NCBI GenBank assembly: GCA_016987375.1
Contig: PJRA01000216.1
Location: 2,142,171 to 2,163,648 of the forward strand
Direction: 5' to 3'
DNA length: 21,478 nucleotides
Origin: Brachionus koreanus
Lineage: Eukaryota; Rotifera; Eurotatoria; Ploima; Brachionidae
The translations under genes were made by a program, and so were the position numbers. The notes beneath the pieces were generated by a model. The model was not told the origin of the DNA, ran no database searches, and was given only the letters and a program-made list of their open reading frames with translations. Within the stretch, counting starts at the first letter, position 1. Each line of letters begins with the position of its first letter. Shown piece by piece: positions 6,871-16,729 of this stretch.

Positions 6871-9800
6871 CTAAATAAAAAAATTTAAATTATTTTTTAA
6901 TTTTTATATTTTTTTAAATTTTGAGGGAAAAATTACGCCTGAAAGTATCTTTTGTCATTATAGACTCCGTCATGCTTTCCCTCTTCAGTGTCAAGCTCTA
7001 GTCCAAAATAAACATCACTTCTTTCCGGCAAAGGACCAATGTATTTGACCATGCCTTTGCTTATCTTGCCGCCAGGCCTTGAAAATTTTATTATGTCTCC
7101 AATTCGAATATCATCTGGCTTTGTGGGAACGAATGGTCTTTTTTTTGCCATTAGTTCTCTTTGATTTATTATCTCATCATCTCTACTTTCCATTAATTTT
7201 CGCTCCATTGCTGTAACTCTATCAACACTTTTGCTTCTGGACGGAAGTGTCCGACTAATGTATTCATATTCTTCATCTGAAATTTAATTTTATTAACAGT
7301 AAATCAAATAATAAAAAAACAGTCTAAAAATGTATACCTTGGTATTTTTGATCATAAAGATTAATTTGACTGCTAGACGGTGTTGAACTCAGATCTGACT
7401 CAATTTCGTAGGCGTTTTTTGAACATTTAGAAGTAAAAGTCATGCTACGTCTTAGACCTGTTTCTCTTCTAGGCGGTTCTTCATGTCTTTTTTTTTGTCT
7501 ATATTCATTTTGATAATTTTTAAATGTCGAAATCTCATCACGTTTTAGCTTTAATTTTTGGGCTGATTTAATATCTCTCATTACGTTTATTTTAAGGCTT
7601 TTTTTCTTCATATCCTCATAATCGTCTTCCTCAGTTTCGTTTGACGAATACTGTCTCAACGATCTAGAACGAATTTCTTTTCCTTTATTTGAGTTCACTG
7701 AATCTAAAAATAAATTCAATTGTTGTAAAAAATTTTTAAATTTTTGTTTGTCAATGAATTTTATTAAAAATAGTTTGTCTATTTTTGACTAGCTAACTAT
7801 CAGGTGATAAATGTCAATTAAGTTAATTAATTTTTTGGGCTGTAATGAAATTATTTTTCTGGTTAAGTAAGAGACATAAAATTTGTGTCAATTTAAAATT
7901 TTTTTAAATGAAAAGAATTTTATTTTTATTTATAATTAAATTTGTTTAGGAAGAAAATTTTAATTTTTTAAAATTTGGCAATAGTAAAAACCAATTCAAA
8001 AAATTAGATAGAAAAATTAAGAATATATTTAGAATATAGATCAAAATTTATAAAAAAAAATAATTTCAAAATTAAATAAAATAAATATAAAAGTAATTAA
8101 ATTTGACAAAATCAATTTTCGTTATTAGTTTATTTATCTATTTAGATAATTGCTTTATTCTTAGTTTTTCGAAAATTAATTTTCCATAAAAATTATTCTT
8201 AATTGAAAAATTTAGTTTTTAGTAATTAATAATCTAAAAATATTTTTTTTCATATTAAATTTTAACACTCAAAGCACTGTTTGACACTTTTTTTCTACTA
8301 CTTTCTTAATATCCTTTATAAATGATCATTCATACACATCTAAAACTTTCTGAATTTGTTACAATGTATAAATTTTTAAAATGAAACTGGATTTTGGAAA
8401 TCTGATGAACAATTCGAGAGATAAAGAGAATAAAAAAAGGTGCCAAATTGAAACCGGTCCTTTGAGTGTCAGAGAAAAAAACTAAATAGCAAAAATTTAA
8501 TTGCGTTGAATATCAGCTTATTTATAAATGGGTTCTTAGACTTGTGCTTTAATTATTGTAAAACTTTAGTCGATTAGCGGAAAGATGCATTAAAGGAAAG
8601 ACATGTAAAGCTGTTAAATTCAGCGTTCTTTACTCGAACTGAAGTTAAGAAAGCAATGATTCTCTGAAAAACAAATATAAAAAATAAATTTTCATTTTTT
8701 ATTATTTTAAATTTGTTTGTAAATGCTTTATTTATAATCATATTTATTGTGTTCAACATTTGAATATTTTTTTATTTAATAAAATCCTGCTTTTTTTATT
8801 TATATATTTTAAAGATGATCTTAACTAAATTTTTATGTTGATTTTTAAAGTAAAAAGTCAGTGAACAAATTAAAGCAATGAATAAAGTCGAAGACTTAAA
8901 CGACTCTAAATCATCATTAAATTAATTCATCTAATTTCTACTAAAAATGGCATTTTTGAAATTTTTTATTAAAAATTTTACTCTAAATATGTTAAGATTT
9001 TTCTGTTTTTTTAAATTCCTAATTTCCCAGAAAATTGAAATAATTTTTTTAAAAAATCACGTCAAGTTGTTTGACTTTAATTCAACTCTTTTTTTTGGTT
9101 TATTCTAATCATTCATAAAAAATTTTGAATATTTTCGCTTTCATATTAAAATAAATATTTAAAAAAAGGGTTTGTTAGACCCCTTTTTTAAACAATTGAA
9201 ACTTAAGTATTTTTTGATAGAAATAAAATTTAGGACTAATTATTTTTAATTTTATTAGATATTTTATAATAATAGAAAAAAGTCCCTCTTAAACAAAATA
9301 AAAACTTATAAGGAATTCGACTGTTTAACCCAAGGAAATAAAGCTATAAATTTGAATAAAAAATTACCACTAGACTCTGGCTTAAAGTATTCATGCTGTT
9401 CTTCGTATCTTGAATAGCTTTGTCGGCTAAGTCTTGATGAGGGGTGATTATTTCTTGTTTGATGATATTCATATTCATAATCGACTGGTTGCCGTTGCTT
9501 GTGATATTTTTTTTGCGACACGTTAGAAACATGTGAATGGTGACCTTGAAAACCTGTTTGGCTAAATGGTCTAAAATTGTTTATAATATTGTCATCGACT
9601 CTTGATAAGTTATAATTTGAATGGTTGGTTTCATAACCAGACCTCGTTTGGTAATTTTGATGTTTGGATTTTTTCAAATCACAATTTTGCTGTATGCAGT
9701 ATGTAGAATTTAAATCATCATCAGAAACATTATTATTTTGTGCCTTTTTTGATTTGGATGACTCAATCTGTTCAACTGGGGTCTGTGTTGAAGTAGTTAT

Positions 9801-12800
9801 GCCTTCTAGCTGTATCAAACCTGGTTCTTGTCTACAATTTAATTCTTCAACAAGATGCTTGTTAACTTCTAATAGCTGACCATTTGCTTGCTTCAATTTT
9901 CTTTTAAATAGAATATTTTAATTAAAAACCAGGCTTGTTAAAAAATTTTAATTTATTCAAAATATTTTTTTTATAGTCAAAAAAAAATAAATATTTTTTT
10001 TAAATTCCTATCTAAAGAATGAATAAGCAAGTTTACTTTTTAATATTTTTTATTTATAATTCAAACAATTAAACAAACAAGTTTCTGAAATAAGTGTGGT
10101 GGAAAAATTTTTTTTATTTGAGTCACCTTTTAAGACTAAAATATATTCGAATAGAAGAAACACTTTGATGACCAAACTTTATTTTATTTGATGAAATACG
10201 ATATATTTTAAAAGACACCAATATATAAATTAAAGGCAATCAACAAGTCTGATATTAACTTGATGGAAAAATATTAAATAAATCAAGAGTATTTACACAA
10301 CAAAAAAAATAATTTATAAATTAATAGAAAATTTTTTTTAATTTTTCAAATAATTTTAGGTTTAAATATTTTTAATAACCTATTAAATTTTTTATTAAAA
10401 GTTGTTGGTACACTGAGATTTGTTTTTAAATTTATTCTTAAAGATTTAACTCATCAAAAGAAATTCTTATATCTTATTAGATCTATAATCATCTGCTTCG
10501 AAATAGATGTCATTAAACACTTTGATGACCGAGCTTGTTAAAAAATTTTAATTTTTTAACCTTGATTTAAAAAATGTATATACAAATGATATGTAATTAT
10601 ATTTTTGATATTGTTATTTTTTTTAGTGTTACAAAATACGCCATTAGATTGCGTCAAACGAATGTGACTCATAATATCAATGATAAATGCATATAATTTG
10701 AAAAAAAATTACAAATACGTACACAGTGTGAAAAATTAATTGTTCTATAAAAAATCTTAATTAAAAGCTTTTATTTCAGGAAATATTTATAGTAAATTAA
10801 ATACTGTAATTTATGTTAAAGTGGAAATAAATGACCAAGAACTTTGTTTTGTTGCAAAAAAAATAGCAAATTGAAATTTATGATCATTTTCAAAAATTAT
10901 CATTAAAGTTGTTTTTAAATTGTTTTTATTTAAGAATATTGTTTTAATAAATATTTGATGTTTAACTTAATTTTTTTGTCTGCATATTTATGCAGAAACT
11001 TTATATACTTAGAATTTAGCACAATAACATGTTATGCTACACATGAATCCATGTATCTAAATTTAATATTTTAATTGAAAATACTTTTTTTAGAAAAATT
11101 CTGAGCATGATCATGAAAATTTGATCATAAACTTCAATTTTCCAAAAAAAATTTTATTTTTTAATCATTATCAAATTAAAATCGATTACCCGGTCATAAA
11201 TTTTTGTTTTAAATAACTATGGAAATTAACAGGAAAATTTATTTTATTAATTTTATAATAAATTAAGTCGAACAAGTTTTTATTTTGATAAAAAAGCAAG
11301 TATTCAGTTTTTAAATCGAAAAATTTCCTCTAAAATAAAAAAATTAAAAATTAATGTCAATTAAAGTCACCTTGAGAAAGTGATGAAGTAAAATTTTATT
11401 TTAAAAATACTTAAAATTTAAAAATTTGTATATATTTAAATACAGGAGATGAATTATTGCTAAATTTTATTTTATTTCATTTTCAATTGTTGAACCATAT
11501 TTATTTTAATTAAAAAATCAAAATTTCCTAAACAATTCAAATGTAAAATTTAAATTTTTTTGATGAATTAGACTTTATTTAGAATTATTTTTATTAAAAA
11601 AAAATAATCCGTAAAAATTCTAATTAAAAAAAATATTTCGGTTTCACTGATAAATATTTCTTTCTACTCATAGTCATAATTTACCCTTTTTTAAGCTAAA
11701 ATTAAAAAATCTTTGCCAAAAAATTTTCCCCAAAGACTTTTAATTGCATGATTAACACAAAACTAATTAGCTTTAGAATCATTATAAAAAGTATTAGGTT
11801 TCTTTTAAAATAACTTAATTCAAAGGCTTAAAAGCAAAATTAAATTAAATTTGAGCGAAAAGAGCATTTTCTTAAAATAACGAAGTCTCTCTTGAATTCA
11901 ATCATCTCAAATAAACAAGTTTTTTTCCTTTAAATAAATTAATTTATTTTATTTTGACTCTCTCTCGCTCTCATGAGATCAAAACAAACAATTAAAATTT
12001 ACATTAACAAATTTATCTTTAAAGTCTCAATTTGAAAAAAATTTACAAAATAAAATTAAAGATTTGGAATTACTTTAGTTCATTTTTAAGATCAGCCATG
12101 TCCATAAGTAAACCTTGTTCTCGTTCATATAAAATCTTGTTCTCTCCAATTTTGATTCGAATATCGGCATTCTCTTGTTTAAGAAGTGATAAATTTTTTT
12201 CGCATTTGGTCAACTCTGTTGAATATTTTTCATTTTCGGTCTCTAGCTCTCTAATCTGTCTTTCATAAGTTTTTAGCTTTTTTTTCAGCAATTCTGGACT
12301 ATTCGGATCGAACATGTCAATGCTTTTGCAATTTTTCTCCATAGTTATTCGACTAATAGTGTCCTGAGCTTTCATTAATTCTTCCATAGCCACGTCTTTC
12401 TCTCTTTTGAACACCAACATTTCTTTAATCTAAAATAGAAAAAAAAATGAATAAAATGCCTCTGGTAAAACTCAAAATCAAGTCAAAATTTACATATGGG
12501 TTATTAGTATCCATTGTTTTGGCTGTTTCGTCTTTTAGCAAATCGAACTGAGTGCTATACAATGGAATTTTGGCTTTAAGCATTTTATTTTCTAATTGTA
12601 ATTCATTAATTTCTTTTTGTAACTGAACAATATCGAGGTCTTTTTCTTTCAGCTCATATTTTAACACATTCAAATGGTCAGACTAAATTTGAAATTTAAA
12701 TTAAAAAGGTTAATTAACTAGAAAAAAAACTAAATAAAACTCTCGAACATTTTTCACTTCATTTCGACTCACAACTAAAGAATAATCATTGTTTTCTTGC

Positions 12801-13123
12801 TTTGAAGGCATCATAAGGCTTGAGCTAAAGTTCTCCGACTGCGAACTACTGGATACATCCGAGTCTTGGTAAGAATTTTTAGGATTGCGCTTTACAGTCA
12901 CATCTGTTTTGGTTTTTTCGTCATCATCTTCTTCCACTTCGCTATGCACCATGTTAATCACTAAACTGTCATCATTCGACTTGATTCTAGTTCTTTCTTC
13001 TTGCTTTTCCCTTGCGAATGACAATGCGGACAATGATTGCGAATTATAAGACTTAATCGGGCCAGGTTTTACAACATTTTCAACCAGATCGTCAATTACG
13101 TCCCTATTTTCTTCACTAGGCAT
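6813..13123 (-). CDS. coiled-coil protein with C-terminal CAP-Gly domain (7 exons, 730 aa model)
   Basis: Exons on the minus strand: 13123-12773, 12682-12494, 12429-12074, 9900-9368, 7703-7338, 7276-6937 and 6870-6813. All junction phases agree and the sum is 731 codons including the stop. Residues 1-117 are acidic and Ser-rich. About 118-330 is heptad coiled coil that continues smoothly across three junctions. About 330-600 is low-complexity, Ser/Arg/Tyr-rich. Residues 656-727 form a CAP-Gly domain with GKHDG at 698-702 (usual GKNDG), KRYFQ, then NKGVFV and KVVMAW. CAP-Gly domains bind EEY/F tails of tubulin and EB proteins, so a microtubule-associated protein is likely. I cannot name an ortholog; known human proteins with a C-terminal CAP-Gly (such as KIF13B and CEP350) are much larger and differ. 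The weakest joints are the AAAAG acceptor at 9901 and the long introns, which could hide further exons. Confidence 0.78.
6937..7276 (-). CDS. CAP-Gly gene exon 6 (most of the CAP-Gly domain)
   Basis: It starts after acceptor AATTTCAG (ends 7277) and joins in phase 1 to exon 5 (donor AAG|GTATAC at 7338/7337), adding DEEYEY ahead of the first methionine of the open stretch. It ends at CAGGC|GTAATT; reading on gives a stop two codons later, which would cut the CAP-Gly domain before its last strands. Confidence 0.8.
7704..9367 (-). other. intron 4 of the CAP-Gly gene (1664 nt)
   Basis: Donor AGTG|GTAATT at 9368/9367 and acceptor TTATTTTTAG at 7704 match in phase 1 (giving an Asp codon). The intron is AT-rich and contains the TIR element at 8266-8468. 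Two short open stretches within it have no protein-like content. A hidden internal exon cannot be excluded. Confidence 0.6.
8266..8468. mobile_element. short TTAA-type TIR element (MITE-like)
   Basis: The left end reads TTAA then CACTCAAAG. The right end on the minus strand reads CACTCAAAGGACCGG. Further matches between the arms follow (a TTTG/GACAC-like word, then a T-run). The right flank is TCAG instead of TTAA, so that target copy has probably mutated. Ends and subterminal T/C-rich stretches resemble the larger element at 4388-4844, suggesting one family. It has no coding capacity. The location inside an intron is common for such elements. Confidence 0.6.
9933..9954. repeat. direct repeat A, copy 1 (22 bp)
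   Basis: GCTTGTTAAAAAATTTTAAT plus TT recurs exactly at 10533-10554, 600 bp away in the same intron. Confidence 0.6.
10158..10173. repeat. direct repeat B, copy 1 (16 bp)
   Basis: AAACACTTTGATGACC recurs exactly at 10515-10530, where it is followed two bases later by the second copy of repeat A. The arrangement looks like fragments of one diverged repeated unit. Confidence 0.6.
10515..10554. repeat. direct repeats B and A, copy 2, adjacent
   Basis: Copy 2 of AAACACTTTGATGACC (10515-10530), then GA, then copy 2 of the 22-bp repeat (10533-10554). Confidence 0.6.
10868..11140. repeat. inverted-repeat element with internal hairpins (MITE-like)
   Basis: The left arm at 10868-10891 (AAATTGAAATTTATGATCA, then TTTTC) matches the reverse complement of 11115-11140 (AAATTGAAGTTTATGATCA, then AATTTTC). 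Between the arms are TCTGCAT/ATGCAGA (10979-10996), the 12-bp palindrome ATAACATGTTAT around 11025-11036, and ACATG/CATGT (11041-11054). No target duplication is clear. A foldback or MITE-like transposon is inferred. Confidence 0.5.
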
Positions 13124-13125
13124 GT

Positions 13126-13140
13126 CTAAAATGAAAAAAA
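13126..13140 (-). promoter_or_regulatory. splice acceptor two bases before the CAP-Gly gene ATG
   Basis: The minus strand reads TTTTTTTCATTTTAG then ACATG. It is a good polypyrimidine-AG acceptor. No coding exon ahead of it was found. It could be a cis acceptor from a 5' UTR exon, or a spliced-leader trans-splice site given the same-strand LZIC gene 290 bp upstream. Confidence 0.5.
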
Positions 13141-13332
13141 CTACGTTTCCTTTTTGGCAATCAGAAAAAAAAACTCTTTCGTCTATTTCAGGACACAAAT
13201 GACTCAGATTGTATTTGAATTTGTATTTAAGCCAAACTAAGCTGATAAGAAATTAGTCTCTATGGAAACAGGCTGCGATTTATTGATCAATTAGACTAAA
13301 AACTAGAAAATGAAATACTCAAAAATTATAAG

Positions 13333-13338
13333 TTTATT
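13333..13338 (-). terminator. poly(A) signal of LZIC
   Basis: AATAAA on the minus strand, about 72 nt after the LZIC stop at 13410 and about 210 nt before the CAP-Gly ATG. Confidence 0.45.
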
Positions 13339-13409
13339 AAATGCTTTAATAGAAAAAAAATATATATCGAAAAACAAAATTAAGGACTATTGGGTCATTG
13401 GTATAGCAA

Positions 13410-14102
13410 CTAATTTTTAGCTTCTTGAATTTGATTGCCGGCCATGTTAAGCAGTCCGGTGCCTTTCAAATTAATTAATTAATTTATTAATTAGATGAAT
13501 AGAAAGGTTAAAATTTTAATTTGATGTACCTATATTTGTTGACGCAATTTCAAATTCTTTCATATTTGTGTTCGAATTTAAGACTAGAAACTCATTTTCA
13601 TCAGCAGTGAGCTTTTCGCCCAGTTTTTGAAGTGCGTATAAAATTTCAAGCTTTTGTCTAAGAGAGCTTTTGAGGTCCGCAATTTGGCCAAGTTTGAGCC
13701 TCTCGTCCAGATCGGCTAAACGCTGACGCAATTGGGGTTTTTCTTTTTTGGCAAACATTTGTATAACTTCTGGTGTTTGAAACGCGTTTGACACAGCCGC
13801 TTGAATAGCTAATTGTATTGCATTCATTTGGTCTACCAAACTCAAATTTCCTTCCTTAAACTTTGCTACCGACGTGTTCAGTTCTTTCAACTGTTCCAAA
13901 GTTTCCTGTTTTTGTTCATTATACTCTTCTTCAGACATGTCATCTCTGAAATTAATTCGAAAAATTTTAGTTTTAATTTTTCCTTAAATAAAAATGTTTA
14001 CTTGCTTTCCTCGATATCTTTTAGTTGATCAATTAAACGATCCAATTGACTGTAAAGATTTTTCTCTAATATTTCTGTTTCTGTTTTGCCTCGTGAAGCC
14101 AT
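13410..14102 (-). CDS. LZIC: LZIC, leucine zipper and ICAT/CTNNBIP1 domain protein (3 exons, 189 aa)
   Basis: Exons 14102-14002, 13945-13530 and 13462-13410 join in phase to 189 residues (human LZIC has 190). The N-terminus MASRGKTETEILEKN and the zipper QLDRLIDQLKDIEE are strongly LZIC-like. The middle ETLEQLKELN, then LVDQMNAIQLAIQAAVS, TPEVIQMFAKK, and QLRQRLADLDERLKLG is the family core. LRQKLEILYALQKLGEKLTA leads to the end NIGTGLLNMAGNQ. The region around residues 110-180 corresponds to the ICAT-like fold; ICAT binds beta-catenin, but LZIC itself has been linked to cell cycle and radiation responses rather than proven Wnt inhibition. Introns are 56 nt (AGCAA|GTAAAC to TTTCAG) and 67 nt (ATAG|GTACAT to TTGAAAG). 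Skipping the second intron's removal adds only three residues before a stop. The start is set by the conserved MASRGKTE. Confidence 0.95.
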
Positions 14103-14156
14103 TTCAAAATTCAAATTAAGCTATTAAATTATAAATTTACTTAATTCTAAATGCTC

Positions 14157-14170
14157 AAATCACGTGATTT
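14157..14170. promoter_or_regulatory. palindromic E-box (TCACGTGA) upstream of LZIC
   Basis: AAATCACGTGATTT is a perfect 14-bp palindrome centred on CACGTG, 55-68 bp upstream of the LZIC ATG. Such sites bind bHLH-zip factors (USF, MAX/MYC, MITF/TFE). The GC-containing core stands out in very AT-rich surroundings. Confidence 0.5.
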
Positions 14171-16379
14171 ATGATTTATCTATAATTTAATAAACATAAA
14201 AAAACTTTATTTTTTTTTAAATTTAATAATTCAATTTAAACAGATAAAACAAAGAAAAAAATGAGAAATTTTATTATCTTATTAGAAATTCTATTCTTCA
14301 ATATCAAAATTTTATTTCCAGTCTAAATATTTTTAATTATTTTCAGCTTGTTTCTCAATTGGGTGTCATAATCTAAATTTTTCATATTTCAGTACATCTT
14401 TGAGAATCTTCAACCAATTTTTAAATTAAATTATCAAAGAAAGGATGAAGTTAAAAAAAATAAAGCATGTTTTATTAGGTCCGTTTTTCTTGAAAAAAAA
14501 TTATAATTGATTTTTAGTTTATAAATTTTTTAAAATTGTTTTTAAATTCTTAAATTTCTAATTTTAATTTTTTAGAAATAAAGCAGACTTAAAGTTTTTT
14601 TCATTTAAAGCTTTAATTCATTCAAACCATACATCTATCACAACATCCATTGGCCATGAACACGTTGATATACTTTAATGAAAAATTGATAAAATTTAAC
14701 ACTAGTTATTTTTTTTCATTATTTTTTTTTTATAATGCTCCTTCAGATTAAAAAAAATTTATAAAATAAAAATAAAAAATTATAAATTTAGAAACAAGTT
14801 TTTGAAAAGTTTTATTGAATAAGAATTATTGATTTGAAAAATTAATCTAACTGTATAGTAATTATTATAAAAAGGTGTGAAATAAAAGTTGTCTGATATC
14901 CAAAAAATTTTATAACTAGGAATCCCAAGAGCGATCAAAATAACCTCTTAATTTAAATTTATTTCGTCGTCTTTAGAAAAACGTTTAACATTGTATTCGA
15001 GGCAAAGTAATGTTTTGAATAAGTTTTAGATTTCAAATATGATCAAAACATTTCAAATGCGCAATTAAATTTCATCACAGATTGTTAAATTTTTTTTTAA
15101 ATTTTAAATCTTTATGATTACAATCTTGAAAAAGGATTGTAATTTATAAAAATGTATTGAAATTTGATTGCGCATTTAAAATTGTTTGATATCATTTGAA
15201 AAATGAAATTTGAAAAAAATTTTACTTTGGTCTCAATAGTAATGTTGGTTTAGTATGGTTAGCGAGTAAGCCAATTTAGATTAGCCAGTTTTAGGTAAAC
15301 CAATTTTTGGTCTATCAAATCTAAATTTAATTATTTAAAAAATTTTTAAATTTTGATCATAAAATTTTAATCTCATCGGTCTAAATATCGATTTTGTGAA
15401 ATTTAGTCAATTTTTTTTAAATTATTCAAAAACAGCAATTATTCAAATATTGTTTCAACTTGATTTCAAGTATTTTTTAAAATTAAATGCAAAAAAATAC
15501 TTTTTAGCATATTCTCATAAAATATATTAAAAAATTTATTAATTCGTTTTAATATATTTAAACAAAGGAACAATATTTGATAAAGATTCGCTTTAAATAC
15601 ATTATCAATTAATTATTTGAGGTTAATTTTAGGAAAATTAGAAAAAAATTAGAATAATTAATAAAATTATTTTTAATTAAAATTCAATTTCGGTAAGAAT
15701 CGACACGAGGGAATAGTGAAATAATAAAAAAAAAATCTTCAATGTGATGAAGATAGATTTGGGTCGTTTCACTTTGTTTCAGCAAAAAAAAATTTTCATC
15801 CTTAGAACAAAAGTTATAAATTTTTTTAATTTCTATTTTGAAAATTTTGTATGAAATACAAAATACCACATTCACATTCAGATTGTCAAAATTATTTTAA
15901 AAATTTTTTTCAATTTGAAATGTTAACTGAAAAATAATACTAAATTGATTGTATCGTAAATAAGTTGAAGCTTAAATAAGTTTAGTGACTTCTAAAGACT
16001 TCTTAGACAAAAACTTTTTATAAAAAGGTTTTAAACTAAATGGAAAAATGTAATTGACGCATAAAAAAAAAATTATAATATAAAAAAAATTTAATAGCGC
16101 ATAAACCAAAAAAAATTAAGAAACAAATAAAGATTTAGTTATTAAAGCATATAAAAAGAAAAAAAAAAAATTTAGAATTATAAAAAAGTCATTTTTAACA
16201 TAAGTCTTTTTTAAATTGAGTTGAGATTGAGAGAAAAAAAGAAAAGTTTTCAAAAGTCTCTTTACCAATAATTTCGATTGATAATTGAATCTTAAAAAAT
16301 TCTCTTTTTGTAAAAAGTTCTTTGTACGGCCATTAAAGCTCTCTCTTCTATCCTGTCCTAGGTATTCTTACAGGGTCAA
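14171..16379. other. gene-free AT-rich region
   Basis: No exon, RNA gene or protein-like frame is supported. Contents seen: the inverted-repeat element at 15031-15202, a small TTGGTTTA/TAAACCAA inverted pair (15245-15252 and 15296-15303), and many A/T runs. A GC-richer patch at about 16325-16375 leads into the island described next. Confidence 0.4.
15031..15202. repeat. imperfect inverted repeat with nested hairpin (MITE-like)
   Basis: The left arm (15031-15076) contains AAATGCGCAATTAAATTTCA. The right arm (15156-15202), reverse-complemented, contains AAATGCGCAATCAAATTTCA, and the outer parts TTTCAAAT, ATGAT and CAAA also match. In the spacer ATTACAATC (15117-15125) and GATTGTAAT (15135-15143) form a second perfect stem. 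The structure resembles a short foldback element; no target duplication was identified. Confidence 0.6.
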
Positions 16380-16434
16380 AATAAAATGTTCAATGTTTTA
16401 ATTTTAATGTTTTATTTATCTAAATTCAAATTAG

Positions 16435-16448
16435 AGAACGGCCGTTCT
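16435..16448. repeat. 14-bp perfect palindrome AGAACGGCCGTTCT
   Basis: A GC-rich perfect palindrome at the beginning of the Pumilio-site island. It could be a dimeric protein-binding site. Function unknown. Confidence 0.45.
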
Positions 16449-16673
16449 GTAGCCGGTGTAGGTAGTGAATATAGTGTAAATAAAGATAAGAGAAATAATT
16501 TTAATTTGATCAAGTAAATGTAAATAGTATGTAGATAGCTTGTACATGGAATTTAAATATATTATTCTGCTAAGCTTAGTTCCAAGCGTGAGAATAGAGC
16601 TTTGTAAATAGTTGTGCATAAGACATAAAATTGAATTTAGTTGTGTAAGTATGTAAATATGTGAATAGCATTG

Positions 16674-16729
16674 TTTTAGAGAGCAGAACCATATGCGCGC
16701 CTGTGGTTGCTACACCACACTCTCTAAAG
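16674..16729. repeat. compact two-stem hairpin
   Basis: TTTAGAGAG (16675-16683) pairs perfectly with CTCTCTAAA (16720-16728), with one more G-U pair possible outside. Directly inside the right strand TGTGGT (16702-16707) and ACCACA (16714-16719) form a second 6-bp stem with loop TGCTAC. The remaining 18 bases, including ATGCGCGCC, would be an unpaired bulge. The GC content is far above the surroundings. Confidence 0.5.

Larger units (their letters stand above)
9901..12073 (-). other. intron 3 of the CAP-Gly gene (about 2.2 kb)
   Basis: Donor CTAAA|GTAATT at 12074/12073 and acceptor TTTAAAAG at 9901 agree in phase 2 (giving a Lys codon) and keep the coiled coil continuous. Reading through the donor gives an immediate TAA. 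The intron holds an inverted-repeat element (10868-11140) and two pairs of short direct repeats. No exon was recognised inside. Confidence 0.55.

Noticed and set aside
8574..8759. 61-codon minus-strand frame in intron 4 of the CAP-Gly gene
   Set aside because: Ile/Phe/Asn-rich translation typical of AT-rich noncoding DNA; no matching splice sites in phase.
9344..9532. Alternative minus-strand frame overlapping exon 4
   Set aside because: It is an out-of-frame shadow; the longer frame joins in phase to both neighbouring exons.
15684..15875. 63-codon minus-strand frame in the desert
   Set aside because: Low-complexity composition with no recognisable motif.
16431..16619. 62-codon minus-strand frame across the Pumilio-site island
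   Set aside because: Tyr/Ile/Leu-rich with no family features, and it starts in the middle of the octamer cluster. I see no sign of selection for coding.
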